Shown here one piece after another: positions 1 through 8,603 of a DNA stretch of 62,734 bases; the first letter of the stretch is position 1; each line of letters opens with the position of its first letter. Position numbers and translations under genes: made by a program. The stretch comes from DASQHY01 sp035602605 (GTDB lineage: Bacteria > Acidobacteriota > Terriglobia > Acidiferrales > UBA7541), in NCBI GenBank assembly GCA_035602605.1, contig DATNLZ010000028.1:1-62734 (forward strand). The letters run 5' to 3'. Under the pieces are notes generated by a model. It was not told where the DNA came from. It saw only the letters and a list, made by a program, of their open reading frames with translations, and searched no databases.

Positions 1-923
1 CGCAAGGAACACTTTGGTGAGCTGGTGCAGATGGACGGCAGCTTTCACGCGTGGTTGGAAGAGCGCAGACCGGAGGGCTGCTTGATCGACATGGTGGATG
101 ACGCGACCAACACGACGTGGGCGCAGTTGGGCGAGCAAGAAACGATCTGGGCAGCGGTCGATGCCTTGCGCGCATGGATCGAGCGCTATGGGGTGCCGCT
201 GGCGCTGTATGTGGACTGGAAGAACTTGTACAAGCGGCCGGCCACGCCAGGGGAGCTATTGCGCGGGGAAGAGCCCGTCACGCAGTTTGGGCGTATGTGC
301 GGGAAGTTGGGGATCGAGCTGATCGCCGCCAGTTCGCCGCAAGCGAAGGGGCGCGTGGAGCGGATGCACGGGACGCATCAGGATCGCTTGGTGAAGAAGC
401 TGCGGCGGAAGGGGGTCGTCAGCCACGAAGCCGCGAACGTGTATCTGCGGAGCGAGTATCTGGCGGAACACAATCGGCGCTTTGCGCGGGCCGCGGCAAG
501 GACGGAAGACTATCACCGGAGCGCGCCGCGCACGGCAGAGCTGGAGCGGATTGTCCAGCTAGAGACGGAACGTACGGTGAGCGAGGACTGGGTGGTGCGC
601 TACGGCAATCGCTTTTTCCAACTCGAGCCGCAGAGGGGGAACTATGCGCCGGCGCGGAGCAAAGGGTTGGTGTGCGAGGGACGGGGAGCCTGGCGATCGA
701 ATACCGTGGTCGCCCGCTGTGCTGGCGAGAGATCGCCGCGCCCGCTAAGCCGCAGGTTCTCGATACCTCGGTCCGCAACGCGCCCCCGCGCGTGCCGATT
801 TCCGTGAAGAAACGTAAGTGGGCGCCGGCGGCAAACCATCCGTGGCATCAAGCGGTCCGCCGCGAGGTGCAGAAGCGAGCCTCCAAGTTGGCCGGCACCG
901 CAGCGCGGTCGCCGTTGGCCTAG
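1..923 (+). pseudogene. ISNCY-type (IS1202-like) DDE transposase, 5'-truncated by the window and frameshifted
   Basis: The reading frame is already open at base 1 (RKEHFGELVQMDGSFHAW), so the N-terminal DNA-binding part lies outside the window. The catalytic core is visible: the Asp of VQMDGSFHAW, a second Asp in LYVDWKNLYK, and the Glu of SPQAKGRVERMHGTHQDR, a pattern typical of ISNCY/IS1202 transposases. Frame 1 loses similarity near base 685 after VCEGRG. The expected C-terminal part (EYRGRPLCWREIAAPAKPQ) continues in frame 3 to the stop at 923. A one-base frameshift is the simple reading, so the copy is probably inactive. Programmed frameshifting is an alternative, but no slippery heptamer stands out. 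Confidence 0.8.
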
Positions 924-1160
924 TCCTCCGCTGCGCCCTAAACGCTCCGCCCTGCGGGCTCCGCAGGGCTGCGCTGCGGACCAGGCCAACAAAACAGGGG
1001 ATGCCGTAGGTCGAGAGAGATGGGAATCGTCGCTCCTGGGGCTTGCTGGCGCTAAATTTTTCAAGGAAAACCACAAGGAAAGAAAAAGAAGAGGCAGAAC
1101 ACAAAAAAGGGGACATTTCTAATGGGGTAAGGAAGGGGACATTTCTAAATTGCTTTGACA
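924..1160 (+). mobile_element. Right end of the ISNCY-type element with paired 15-bp subterminal repeats
   Basis: Downstream of the broken transposase there are two identical copies of AGGGGACATTTCTAA, at 1108-1122 and 1134-1148, spaced 26 bp apart. Closely spaced repeats containing GGGGACATTTCT are familiar at ISNCY-type element ends, presumably as transposase binding sites. The exact end was not resolved; it is likely close to the TGCTTTGACAC at 1151-1161. No coding sequence was recognised here. Confidence 0.55.
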
Positions 1161-1181
1161 CTGTTGCAAAGAGGCGGATTG

Positions 1182-1211
1182 TTGACAGACCACGCGACGT
1201 GTCGTTACACT
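1182..1211 (+). promoter_or_regulatory. Candidate sigma-70 promoter for the alpha/beta hydrolase gene
   Basis: TTGACA at 1182-1187 is followed after 18 bases by TACACT at 1206-1211 (four of six consensus positions). It lies about 95 bases before the start codon at 1306, just outside the IS end. This is a sequence match only. Confidence 0.35.
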
Positions 1212-1305
1212 TCGGGCCAATCGGTCAAGGACCTCAAATTCCCAGTCTCTAGCCGACGATGGTCCTGCCGAATATCAACAAGCTAAGAAACGGAGGGTAC
1301 CAGCT

Positions 1306-1998
1306 ATGGCAAACATCGTTCTAGTCCACGGTGGTTTTGTGGATGGCGCTGGCTGGGAGGGCGTTTACAAAATCCTGAAGGGGAACGGCCACAATGTCAG
1401 GATTGTCCAAAATCCAACGATAACATTGAAGGACGACGTTGCGGTTACTAAGCGTGTCCTTGCAGCGGTGGAAGGACCCGCAATTCTTGTGGGCCACTCC
1501 TATGGCGGAGCGGTGGTCACCGAAGCAGGAAATGATTCAAAGGTGGCTGGGCTCGTATACATCACCGCATTCGCTCCGGACAAAGGTGAATCCGTGGCCA
1601 AGCTTATTCAGAACCCACCGCCCGGCGCACCCGTACCGCCGATACTGCCGCCGCAAGATGGCTTCTTGTTCCTAGACAGGGCGAAGTTTGCTGCCTCTTT
1701 TGCGGCTGACGTGGAACCAGGAAAGGCCGCGTTCATGGCAGACTCTCAAGTCCCGTGGGGCGTGGCGGCTCTCAGCGGAGAGGTCAGTGAACCAGCGTGG
1801 AAGACCAAGCCGAGTTGGTACTTGGTCGTTACCGACGACAAGATGATACCGCCTGACGCCCAGCGTGCCATGTCGAAGCGGGCGGGCTCTACGGTCGTTG
1901 AGGTCAAGGGTAGCCATGCCATATATGTGTCTCAGCCCGGTGCTGTCGCAGCTCTTATTGAACAGGCCGCCAAGAATGCGAGGGCTGCGACCGCTTAG
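1306..1998 (+). CDS. Alpha/beta hydrolase, EstC-like small esterase
   Basis: A 230-residue single-domain alpha/beta hydrolase without a signal peptide, so probably cytoplasmic. The N-terminal VLVHGGFVDGAGW carries the HGG oxyanion-hole motif. The nucleophile elbow is GHSYGG at 63-68, with Ser65. Asp177 or Asp178 (VVTDDKMIPP) and His204 (KGSHAIYV) complete the triad. The family includes plant methyl-ketone and hydroxynitrile-lyase-like esterases and many bacterial hydrolases of unknown substrate. The start is supported by GGAGGG about 10 bases upstream. The gene stands alone between the IS end and a hairpin terminator, and lies outside the repeat-bracketed region. Confidence 0.85.
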   Translation: MANIVLVHGGFVDGAGWEGVYKILKGNGHNVRIVQNPTITLKDDVAVTKRVLAAVEGPAILVGHSYGGAVVTEAGNDSKVAGLVYITAFAPDKGESVAKLIQNPPPGAPVPPILPPQDGFLFLDRAKFAASFAADVEPGKAAFMADSQVPWGVAALSGEVSEPAWKTKPSWYLVVTDDKMIPPDAQRAMSKRAGSTVVEVKGSHAIYVSQPGAVAALIEQAAKNARAATA

Positions 1999-2043
1999 TA
2001 AGTTCGAAGTCAGATTCTGGGTTGGAAGATAGGGAATCTTGAA

Positions 2044-2075
2044 ATGGTTGCGGGGGCGTGCAACCATCCGATTTT
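2044..2075 (+). terminator. Probable rho-independent terminator after the hydrolase gene
   Basis: A perfect 8-bp stem, ATGGTTGC (2044-2051) with GCAACCAT (2060-2067), has an 8-base loop and is followed by TTTT at 2072-2075. The short T-run makes it moderate in strength. Confidence 0.45.
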
Positions 2076-2153
2076 GTTAGTCCTCTCGTTTAGACTGGAG
2101 CTGATCCGGCTCACGGCGTAGCGGATGCCCCATCAGACGCAGAGGAGTTGTTT

Positions 2154-2582
2154 ATGACAGAAGCCGAGTACGAAGTGTTTGAAGCTCTCAATCCCTTCTT
2201 CAAAGTCGTACTCAAAGGGCTACGGGGACTCGTCGACGGCAAACACTATTTCGACACGTTTGCCGAAGACGCATTCTTCGAATCTCGCTATCACTTTCCC
2301 GGCTGGCCCACGACGATTCGAGGACGCGCCAATCTGATGGCTAGCTTCTCCGGATACGGCAAGACGATCAAGCTTCACTCCGGCGACGCGCTTGTTGTGC
2401 ACCGCTCTCAAGATCGTCGCGTCGTGATCCTTGAGTACGACGTGCACGGCAAGATTCTTTCCAGCGGGGCACCCTATGACAATAGGCTCATCTCGGTCAT
2501 TACGATTGAGAACAGAAAGATCATCCATTGGAGAGACTACATGGACTCTCTGGCTGCCTGGACAGCGTTGAATAGTCGCTAG
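2154..2582 (+). CDS. NTF2-like / SnoaL-like domain protein
   Basis: A 142-residue protein with the composition and layout of the NTF2-like fold: an N-terminal helical stretch, the FAEDAFFESRYHFPG segment that resembles the start of SnoaL-type sheets, and a closing ITIENRKIIHWRDYMDS strand pair, the usual end of this family. Members are small cone-shaped enzymes (isomerases, cyclases, dehydratases) or ligand binders, and the substrate cannot be read here. The ATG at 2154 is preferred to the TTG at 2148 because GAGGAG at 2142-2147 then sits six bases upstream. It is cytoplasmic by absence of a signal peptide, and follows the hydrolase gene after a terminator. Confidence 0.7.
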   Translation: MTEAEYEVFEALNPFFKVVLKGLRGLVDGKHYFDTFAEDAFFESRYHFPGWPTTIRGRANLMASFSGYGKTIKLHSGDALVVHRSQDRRVVILEYDVHGKILSSGAPYDNRLISVITIENRKIIHWRDYMDSLAAWTALNSR

Positions 2583-2993
2583 CGAATCCTAAAATCCCGT
2601 CTTCGTCCTCACCGCCCACTGGGACAGATTGTTCAGTGGCAAAGTCAATCCGTATGAGAGTTAGTGATCGCCGCCGCGGATTGCTGTGGCCGCTGAATTT
2701 GAGCGTTTATCCTTGGTTGTGTCGGCTTGATTTGAACTGACGATCTCGAGTGGATAGGGCTCCTGCTCACGAGGCAGGTGGGCTCATCTAACTGTGGTCA
2801 AAGTGCGCCTTTGGACCGAATGGACCGAGAATCAAAGTTAAAACCGATCAGGAAATCGTTGTAAATACCTTGCACGGTGGAGGTTGGGCGAGATGGGTGG
2901 GGGGATCACTTTGCGAGAGCACCTGCGAACAGAGCAGGTAGTCATTGTCATGAAATTCTATTAGACTCACTATTAGAATCATATAGTTGTAGG
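2583..2993. other. Gene-free stretch with a tRNA-like anticodon-arm hairpin
   Basis: No convincing coding frame was found. On the minus strand there is an anticodon-arm-like hairpin at 2762-2778 (stem CCTGC/GCAGG, 7-base loop CTCGTGA) and a T-loop-like TTCAAATC about 30 bases further on. The acceptor and T stems do not pair, so at most this is a decayed tRNA. The rest shows no repeat or promoter that stands out. Confidence 0.3.
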
Positions 2994-3163
2994 GGGCGTG
3001 TAGCTCAGCTGGGAGAGCACCTGCTTTGCAAGCACCCCTTCATCTCACCTAAGCCGTTGAATCGGCGTCTCTTAAGAGTGCAAACCCTTCTGCTAGTTGG
3101 GCTACTCATTGGGCTACATTTAATAAGGATATATTGTTCGAGTCTGGACTCCGAAAAATGAAC
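2994..3163 (+). repeat. tRNA-Ala-headed direct repeat, copy 1
   Basis: This block matches 54684-54859 at about 93% over its ungapped 130 bases, then continues with a small indel to a shared ACTCCGAAAAATG end. The first ~45 bases are the 5' half of a tRNA-Ala(UGC) gene: acceptor strand, D-arm, and anticodon loop TTTGCAA. Similarity to tRNA stops in the 3' anticodon stem. The tail holds a GCCG/CGGC hairpin (near 3053), the palindrome CTCTTAAGAG (3070-3079), TTGGGCTAC twice (3097-3105, 3109-3117), and a terminal hairpin, GTTC (3136-3139) with GGAC (3146-3149). It may be an attachment-site scar, a border of the 51.7-kb region, or a dispersed structured element. Confidence 0.8.
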
Positions 3164-3255
3164 TTGATTCGAGCACGGCCGGAAGGACGATCTCGGCTTG
3201 CTTTTCTGCAATCGCCGAAGCGACTCGTGGCGAAATTCAAAACCCTGAAAATACG

Positions 3256-3292
3256 ACGGCCCGGAAATTCGAAAGAGCTTCCGGGCCGTTTT
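3256..3292 (+). terminator. Strong rho-independent terminator
   Basis: A perfect 11-bp stem, ACGGCCCGGAA (3256-3266) with TTCCGGGCCGT (3279-3289), has a 12-base loop and is followed by a short T-run. It lies about 95 bases after the tRNA-Ala-headed repeat and isolates operon 1 from upstream transcription. Confidence 0.7.
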
Positions 3293-3384
3293 GCGTTCTC
3301 TCTTTTATATCGATTTGTTTTCGGCGCTGGGTTCGACTCTCCTCAATGCCAATATTTGACAAATGCAGTCAATAAGTTATTTAG

Positions 3385-3426
3385 ATAACGAAATTACTTG
3401 ACAAGCTTACCAATTTCGGTTATTCC
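3385..3426 (+). promoter_or_regulatory. Candidate promoter and operator of operon 1
   Basis: TTGACA at 3398-3403, a 17-base spacer and TATTCC at 3421-3426 form a plausible sigma-70 promoter. An inverted repeat surrounds the -35 box: ATAACGAAATT (3385-3395) and AATTTCGGTTAT (3412-3423), complementary apart from one extra G. Its position would let a bound regulator block RNA polymerase. The FadR-type regulator inside the operon (13746-14558) is a possible ligand-responsive partner by proximity only. A second TTGACA lies at 3356-3361. Confidence 0.4.
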
Positions 3427-3528
3427 CTTCGACCAAGTCGTGGGCCCAAGATTGAAATCAGTCAGCGGGAGGTCGCAGAGGCGCTTTCAGTTACCACGTC
3501 CCCCTTCGCGGTCTCAGGAGGATCTACA

Positions 3529-6500
3529 ATGAAGAGGTTCGCATCGGCCATTCTGGGCTTGGGTTTCTTGATCGCCATATTGGCTTTCCCGACCTTCGCG
3601 CAAATCAGCGGCTCTATGAGGGGAAGCGTCCGCGATAGTTCGGGCGCGAGCGTACCTCAAGCAACCCTCACGTTGACCAACAAAGATACGAACGTAACAC
3701 AGCAGATCGAATCCAACGATGTCGGGGATTACCTGTTCCCGATTGTTCCTGTCGGGAACTACAGACTGTCCGTGGAAAAGACAGGCTTCGAAAGTAGCAA
3801 CGTTTCCGACATTGTAGTTGCCCTGGGGCAAGCCACGAGGGTTGATACCGTGCTTCGTGTGGCTGCGGCTCTCACTACGGTAGAAGTCAAGGGTCAGGTC
3901 TCGACCTTACAAACGGAATCGGGGGAAGTCAGAGGCCTGGTTGCTCATCGCGATATCGTGGATCTGCCTCTAAACGGGCGCAACTTCATTCAGCTGGTGG
4001 CACTACAGCCTCACGCGGTGCCGGCTCCACACACTTCGTTTTTCCGCAACCTGGGAGGATACAACGTCATTGCCGGGGCGCCCGTATCCGGAGAAAGCGT
4101 GACGATCGACGGGGTTAACATCAAGGATATAAACGATCCCAGAATCAACATATCACTGACTCCGGATGCTATCCAGGAATTCCAGGAGCAACAAAGCAAC
4201 TATTCCGCCGGAAAAGGCATGGGGTCCGGTGCCCAGGTCAACCTCGTGACGAAATCGGGAACCAATACATTTCACGGCAGTCTCTTTGAATTCCTGAGGA
4301 ACGAGAAGCTAGATGCCAAGAACTTCTTCGCCACGAAAAAACCCGCCTATCGACAAAATCAGTTCGGCGGCAGTCTTGGGGGACCGATTATCAAGAACAA
4401 AACGTTCTTCTTCGGGGCCTACGAAGGGCTCCGCATTGTGCAAAGCGAAAGCTTTCTCTACACGGTTCCGACAGAGGCCCAGCGAGGGGGCAATTTCACG
4501 GGTAGCCCACCGATCTTCGATCCATCGAATGTGGATCCGACTACGGGTTTGAGGCGACCGTTTCCGGGTAACATGATCCCCCCCAACAAAATATCTCCCG
4601 TAGCGACGAAAGCTCTGCAGTTGCTGTTCCCGCTTCCAAACCTGCCAGGATCCGTAAACAATCTGGCGAGCATTGCCCCAAATAACAGCACTAACGATCA
4701 ATGGATCGCCCGGATAGATCACACGATCGGTCCCAGAGACACTCTCTGGGGGCGCTTTATCTCATATGATTATCGGAGAGTGACGAGCATTTTCGCCGCA
4801 CTCCCCAATTTTTCGGACAACTTCAATACACCGTCGAAGAACCTCGCGATGGGCTATGTGCATACCTTTAGCGGACGAGCTGTCAATCAGTTTCGTCTCG
4901 GTTATCACCGGATGACGCAGCTCCTCCAAGATGTGGACATCAAGGTCCCAATTAATCAGCAAATCGGGATCACCGGCACCTCGACGCTCTTCCTCGGGAA
5001 TCCCACGATTAGCATTGCCGGCCTGTCCCGTACGGGTGCGATTGGAAACGCGCCCAATAACCGTTCCGACAACGGTTACTACCTCTATGATGATTTCGCC
5101 TTCCAGCGGGGTAATCACTCAATGAGCGTAGGTTTCAGTTTGGCTAAAGAGGAGGTTAATGGCGGGTACAACCCTAATGTTCGCGGCAGCTTCTCCTACC
5201 AGCCGCGTTACACTGCGCAAATAGGCGTCCCCAGTACGGGGTCCGCGGTCGCCGATTTTGTGTTGGGATTCCCCTCCAGCTCTGTCCGAGGTCTGGGAGT
5301 CGGATTTCGAAATCTTCGGCAAGACCGGTGGGGCGCTTACTACCATGATGACTGGAAGATAAATTCACAATTATTCGTAAACTTAGGTATTCGCTGGGAA
5401 TATTATCAGCCCGGCTATGAGAAGAGGAACCGTTTGAGTGCATTTGACCGAGCTACGGGTAAAATCGTAATTGCGGGGCAAAATGGTGTAAGTCGCTCGT
5501 TTCGCGAGTCCAGGTACAAGGATTTCCAACCGCGTATCGGGATTGCCTATCACATTCCGGGACACAAAACGGTCCTCCGGGGTGGCTACGGCCTGTTTTT
5601 CTCCCCTTTGAACATGAATATGACCCCCTTGGGACACCTTGTGAACGAGCCGTTCTTTACCTTGGAATCTTTCTTCGGAGACCCGGTTACACCTACCCTG
5701 ACACTGGCGAATGCCTTCCCGACGGGGCTGGGCGTTCCTTCCCTCTCGCTCGAGACTGTGCAAAAAGACATGGACGATGGGCGCCTCCAAACATGGAATT
5801 TCACCATCGAGCAGGAATTGGCCCCGTCGCTGATTATGGAAGTCGGATACCTGGGAAACCGCGGCACCAACTTGTACACGTCAGGCAATATCAATGCCCC
5901 GACTGCCGGCCCTGGTTCCTTGGTGAGTAAGCGGCCCTTCCCAGCCTTTTCTACCATCACCGAAATCTCAAGCGCCGCGCGCTCCAGGTACGACAGCTTA
6001 TTTGTAAGGGCCACTAAACAGTTTAGAGGCGGTCTGTCGTTCAACTTCTCCTACACGTGGTCCAAACTGCTCTCGACAGGCGGTATCCAAGACCGGGGTG
6101 ACCAGGGTGTTGCGCTTAGGCGGAACCCATTGGATCTCAATGCCGAATATGGTCGAGATATCTTCGACGCCCAACATCGGTTCGTAGGCAGCTACGTGTG
6201 GGTCCTGCCGGTTGGGAAAGGCAAGAGGTTCGGACGTGATTGGTCCGGCCCCTTGCAGCAAGCGCTTGGAGATTGGCAAGTCAACGGGATCATCGTCCTG
6301 CAAAGCGGTCTTCCGATTACTCCGCGATTGGCTTTTGATAATAGTAATACGGGGAATGGCCTAGACCGGCCGGACGTAGCCAAGAATCCGAACAATGGGC
6401 CAAGGACTGTGGAAAAATGGTTCGATATCAGCGCTTTTGTTCTTCCAGCACGGTACAGCTACGGCAATGCCGGCCGAAACATAATTGACGGGCCGCCCAT

Positions 6501-6702
6501 CAAGACCGTGGATTTGTCATTGATCAAGCTGTTTACTTTGACAGAGAGAGTGCAGCTTCAGTTCCGCGTTGAGTTTTTCAACTTATTCAACCACCCAAAC
6601 TTTGATCCGCCAAGCACGACATTCGGGACCGGGACTTTCGGGGTGATCAGCGGTGCAGCAGATCCCAGGCAGGTCCAATTCGGGCTAAGAATAGTGTTCT
6701 AA
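3529..6702 (+). CDS. TonB-dependent receptor, Oar-like (operon 1)
   Basis: A 1057-residue outer-membrane receptor for energised uptake of a large or scarce substrate. A Sec signal peptide covers about residues 1-24 (hydrophobic core, cleavage after PTFA). A carboxypeptidase-like regulatory domain follows at about 26-110 (GSMRGSVRDSSGASVPQATL). The plug region includes DLPLNGRNFIQLV and TIDGVNIKD, and the rest is a long beta-barrel ending in QFGLRIVF with the C-terminal Phe used by the Bam machinery. AGGAGG sits 8 bases before the ATG. It is the first gene of operon 1, 29 bases ahead of an exported hydrolase, so the pair probably imports and cleaves the same substrate. No SusD-like partner is present. 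Confidence 0.9.
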   Translation: MKRFASAILGLGFLIAILAFPTFAQISGSMRGSVRDSSGASVPQATLTLTNKDTNVTQQIESNDVGDYLFPIVPVGNYRLSVEKTGFESSNVSDIVVALGQATRVDTVLRVAAALTTVEVKGQVSTLQTESGEVRGLVAHRDIVDLPLNGRNFIQLVALQPHAVPAPHTSFFRNLGGYNVIAGAPVSGESVTIDGVNIKDINDPRINISLTPDAIQEFQEQQSNYSAGKGMGSGAQVNLVTKSGTNTFHGSLFEFLRNEKLDAKNFFATKKPAYRQNQFGGSLGGPIIKNKTFFFGAYEGLRIVQSESFLYTVPTEAQRGGNFTGSPPIFDPSNVDPTTGLRRPFPGNMIPPNKISPVATKALQLLFPLPNLPGSVNNLASIAPNNSTNDQWIARIDHTIGPRDTLWGRFISYDYRRVTSIFAALPNFSDNFNTPSKNLAMGYVHTFSGRAVNQFRLGYHRMTQLLQDVDIKVPINQQIGITGTSTLFLGNPTISIAGLSRTGAIGNAPNNRSDNGYYLYDDFAFQRGNHSMSVGFSLAKEEVNGGYNPNVRGSFSYQPRYTAQIGVPSTGSAVADFVLGFPSSSVRGLGVGFRNLRQDRWGAYYHDDWKINSQLFVNLGIRWEYYQPGYEKRNRLSAFDRATGKIVIAGQNGVSRSFRESRYKDFQPRIGIAYHIPGHKTVLRGGYGLFFSPLNMNMTPLGHLVNEPFFTLESFFGDPVTPTLTLANAFPTGLGVPSLSLETVQKDMDDGRLQTWNFTIEQELAPSLIMEVGYLGNRGTNLYTSGNINAPTAGPGSLVSKRPFPAFSTITEISSAARSRYDSLFVRATKQFRGGLSFNFSYTWSKLLSTGGIQDRGDQGVALRRNPLDLNAEYGRDIFDAQHRFVGSYVWVLPVGKGKRFGRDWSGPLQQALGDWQVNGIIVLQSGLPITPRLAFDNSNTGNGLDRPDVAKNPNNGPRTVEKWFDISAFVLPARYSYGNAGRNIIDGPPIKTVDLSLIKLFTLTERVQLQFRVEFFNLFNHPNFDPPSTTFGTGTFGVISGAADPRQVQFGLRIVF

Positions 6703-6731
6703 GTCGGCTCAGAAACGCAGAGGAGGATACC

Positions 6732-8603
6732 ATGGGGAAATCCACCCTTTACTGGTGTAGGTATTCGAGTGTTCTGGCGGTTCTCTTGTTGGCCCTGGGT
6801 TCTGCTTCTGCGCAAACATTCATGAACGACTGGCAAGACAAACTTTCGAAACCTACTTATCCCAATACCAGATTCCAGTTCTTTGAGGTACCCATGCCAG
6901 ACGGCGTGAAACTAGCTGTCGCGGTATGGAGGCCTTATGTGGAAGGCAAGAAATTTCCCGTGATTCTGATCGCCACCCCCTACAACAAGTTGAGCGAAGT
7001 TAACATGCAAGATGCTGTGTACTTCGTCCCTCGTGGATACGTCTACGTGGCGTACGACCTACGGGGTCGATACGACTCAGAGGGTTACGCATACCTCTAC
7101 GGTCCCCAAGATGGCAAAGACCTGAACGTCATGCAATCCTGGGTCGCTCATCAACCCTGGTCAGACGGGAAGATTGGCATGTACCAGGGTTCCTATCTGG
7201 GGTTCATTCAGTGGGAGGGGGCGCTGCAACAGAACCCGAACCTGACTGCCCTGATCCCAGAAACTTCTCCGGATGACCATTACGACAATGTTTATCCCTC
7301 GGGCGCCTTCCAACTATCGAACAGCTTCGGTTTCCTGTGGTCTTGCTGCGGCGGTCGTACCAATGAGCCGGGGGGCGTAATGGATTGGGCAAAGTGGTAC
7401 GAGCAGCTCCCCATCAAGGATGACGCCAAGTGGGCAGGCATTATTAATACCAAGGTGTGGGATGATTTAGTGGCCCACACTAACAGCGACAGCTACTACC
7501 ACACGTTTGTCCGTAGCCCTGGCGAGCGGATTGCGCCTGGCAAAAATGGGCCAGGGAAATACGGGGACGTGAAGGTCCCCACGTTCAACCTCTCGGGCTG
7601 GTATGACCAAGTCAGCCAAGCAACGATAAACAATTTTGTGGGAATGGTCACTTACGGTCCTGCTGACCTGAGGAAGTATCATAAGTTGATGATGGGGCCT
7701 TGGACGCATGGCGGCAAATTCAAAGCACAACAAGGTCAGGTTACATTTCCGAATCAAGCTGCCCTGAACGGTAGTGAATGGCGACTCAGGTGGTTCGACC
7801 ATTGGCTGAAAGGCATGGACAACGGCTTTGAGAGTCAACCTCCTGTTACCATTTATGTGATGGGTGCGGACCTTTGGCGGAATGAATGCGAGTGGCCCCT
7901 CAAGCGCACCCAGGATACGAAGTATTACTTACACAGCGGCGGTAGAGCCAACAGCCTGTTGGGCGACGGGACGTTGGACACGACGCCGCCGGCGCCGGAA
8001 CCGAACGATCACTTTATCTATAATCCTGCAAAGCCCGTCCCGACGCTCGGCGGAAATGTTGCGATGCAACCGTCACGGGTGGGTCCGTACGACCAGACGA
8101 CGCTCGAATTGCGAAGTGACGTATTAGTATTTACTACTCCACCGCTGAAGGAAGATGTGGAGATCACCGGCCCAATCATACTCCATTTGTTCGCTTCCAC
8201 CGATCGCACCGACACGGATTTCACTGGGAAGCTTGTCGATGTTTATCCTGATGGGAATGCGCAGATTTTGCTAGAGGGGGTTATAAGGGGCCGTCATTGG
8301 AAGAGCTTTCAGTCGGAGGACCTGCTCACACCCGGTAAGATCTACGATTTCTATGTGGATTTGTGGTCGACCAGCAACGTGTTCCAGAAGGGGCATCGCA
8401 TTCGAATTGACGTATCTAGCAGTAATTTCCCGAAGTATGACCGCAACCCGAATACCGGACATAAGTTTGGGGAAGACGCTGAGCTCCTTGTAGCACACCA
8501 GACGATCTACCACGACGCGGCGCATCCATCTCACGTTGTATTACCGATTATCCCGGCCGGGAGCAAGCCGTGCGATGACAGTGCGAGGACCGCAAGTCAC
8601 TGA
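6732..8603 (+). CDS. Exported CocE/NonD-family hydrolase, copy 1
   Basis: A 623-residue secreted serine hydrolase related to X-Pro dipeptidyl-peptidase (S15), cocaine esterase and alpha-amino-acid ester hydrolase. A signal peptide ends near residue 28 (GSASAQ). The alpha/beta-hydrolase domain has the nucleophile elbow MYQGSYLG with Ser154, followed by the family's DDHYDNVYPSG and the GPWTHGG segment with the probable catalytic His. The C-terminal jelly-roll typical of S15 starts near residue 430 (DVLVFTTPPLKEDVEITGP). These enzymes cleave ester or amide bonds next to acyl or proline-like groups; the substrate here is unknown. A close paralogue lies at 14564, so the two flank the hyu module. 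Confidence 0.88.
   Translation: MGKSTLYWCRYSSVLAVLLLALGSASAQTFMNDWQDKLSKPTYPNTRFQFFEVPMPDGVKLAVAVWRPYVEGKKFPVILIATPYNKLSEVNMQDAVYFVPRGYVYVAYDLRGRYDSEGYAYLYGPQDGKDLNVMQSWVAHQPWSDGKIGMYQGSYLGFIQWEGALQQNPNLTALIPETSPDDHYDNVYPSGAFQLSNSFGFLWSCCGGRTNEPGGVMDWAKWYEQLPIKDDAKWAGIINTKVWDDLVAHTNSDSYYHTFVRSPGERIAPGKNGPGKYGDVKVPTFNLSGWYDQVSQATINNFVGMVTYGPADLRKYHKLMMGPWTHGGKFKAQQGQVTFPNQAALNGSEWRLRWFDHWLKGMDNGFESQPPVTIYVMGADLWRNECEWPLKRTQDTKYYLHSGGRANSLLGDGTLDTTPPAPEPNDHFIYNPAKPVPTLGGNVAMQPSRVGPYDQTTLELRSDVLVFTTPPLKEDVEITGPIILHLFASTDRTDTDFTGKLVDVYPDGNAQILLEGVIRGRHWKSFQSEDLLTPGKIYDFYVDLWSTSNVFQKGHRIRIDVSSSNFPKYDRNPNTGHKFGEDAELLVAHQTIYHDAAHPSHVVLPIIPAGSKPCDDSARTASH

Noticed and set aside
2994..3042. Functional tRNA-Ala gene
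   Set aside because: Only the 5' half to the anticodon loop is present in both copies; the 3' anticodon stem, T-arm and acceptor strand are missing.
3005..3211. Small protein encoded on the minus strand of the tRNA-Ala-headed repeat (also 54695-54961)
   Set aside because: Between the two copies most substitutions in the frame change the amino acid, and the C-terminus is just antisense tRNA sequence.
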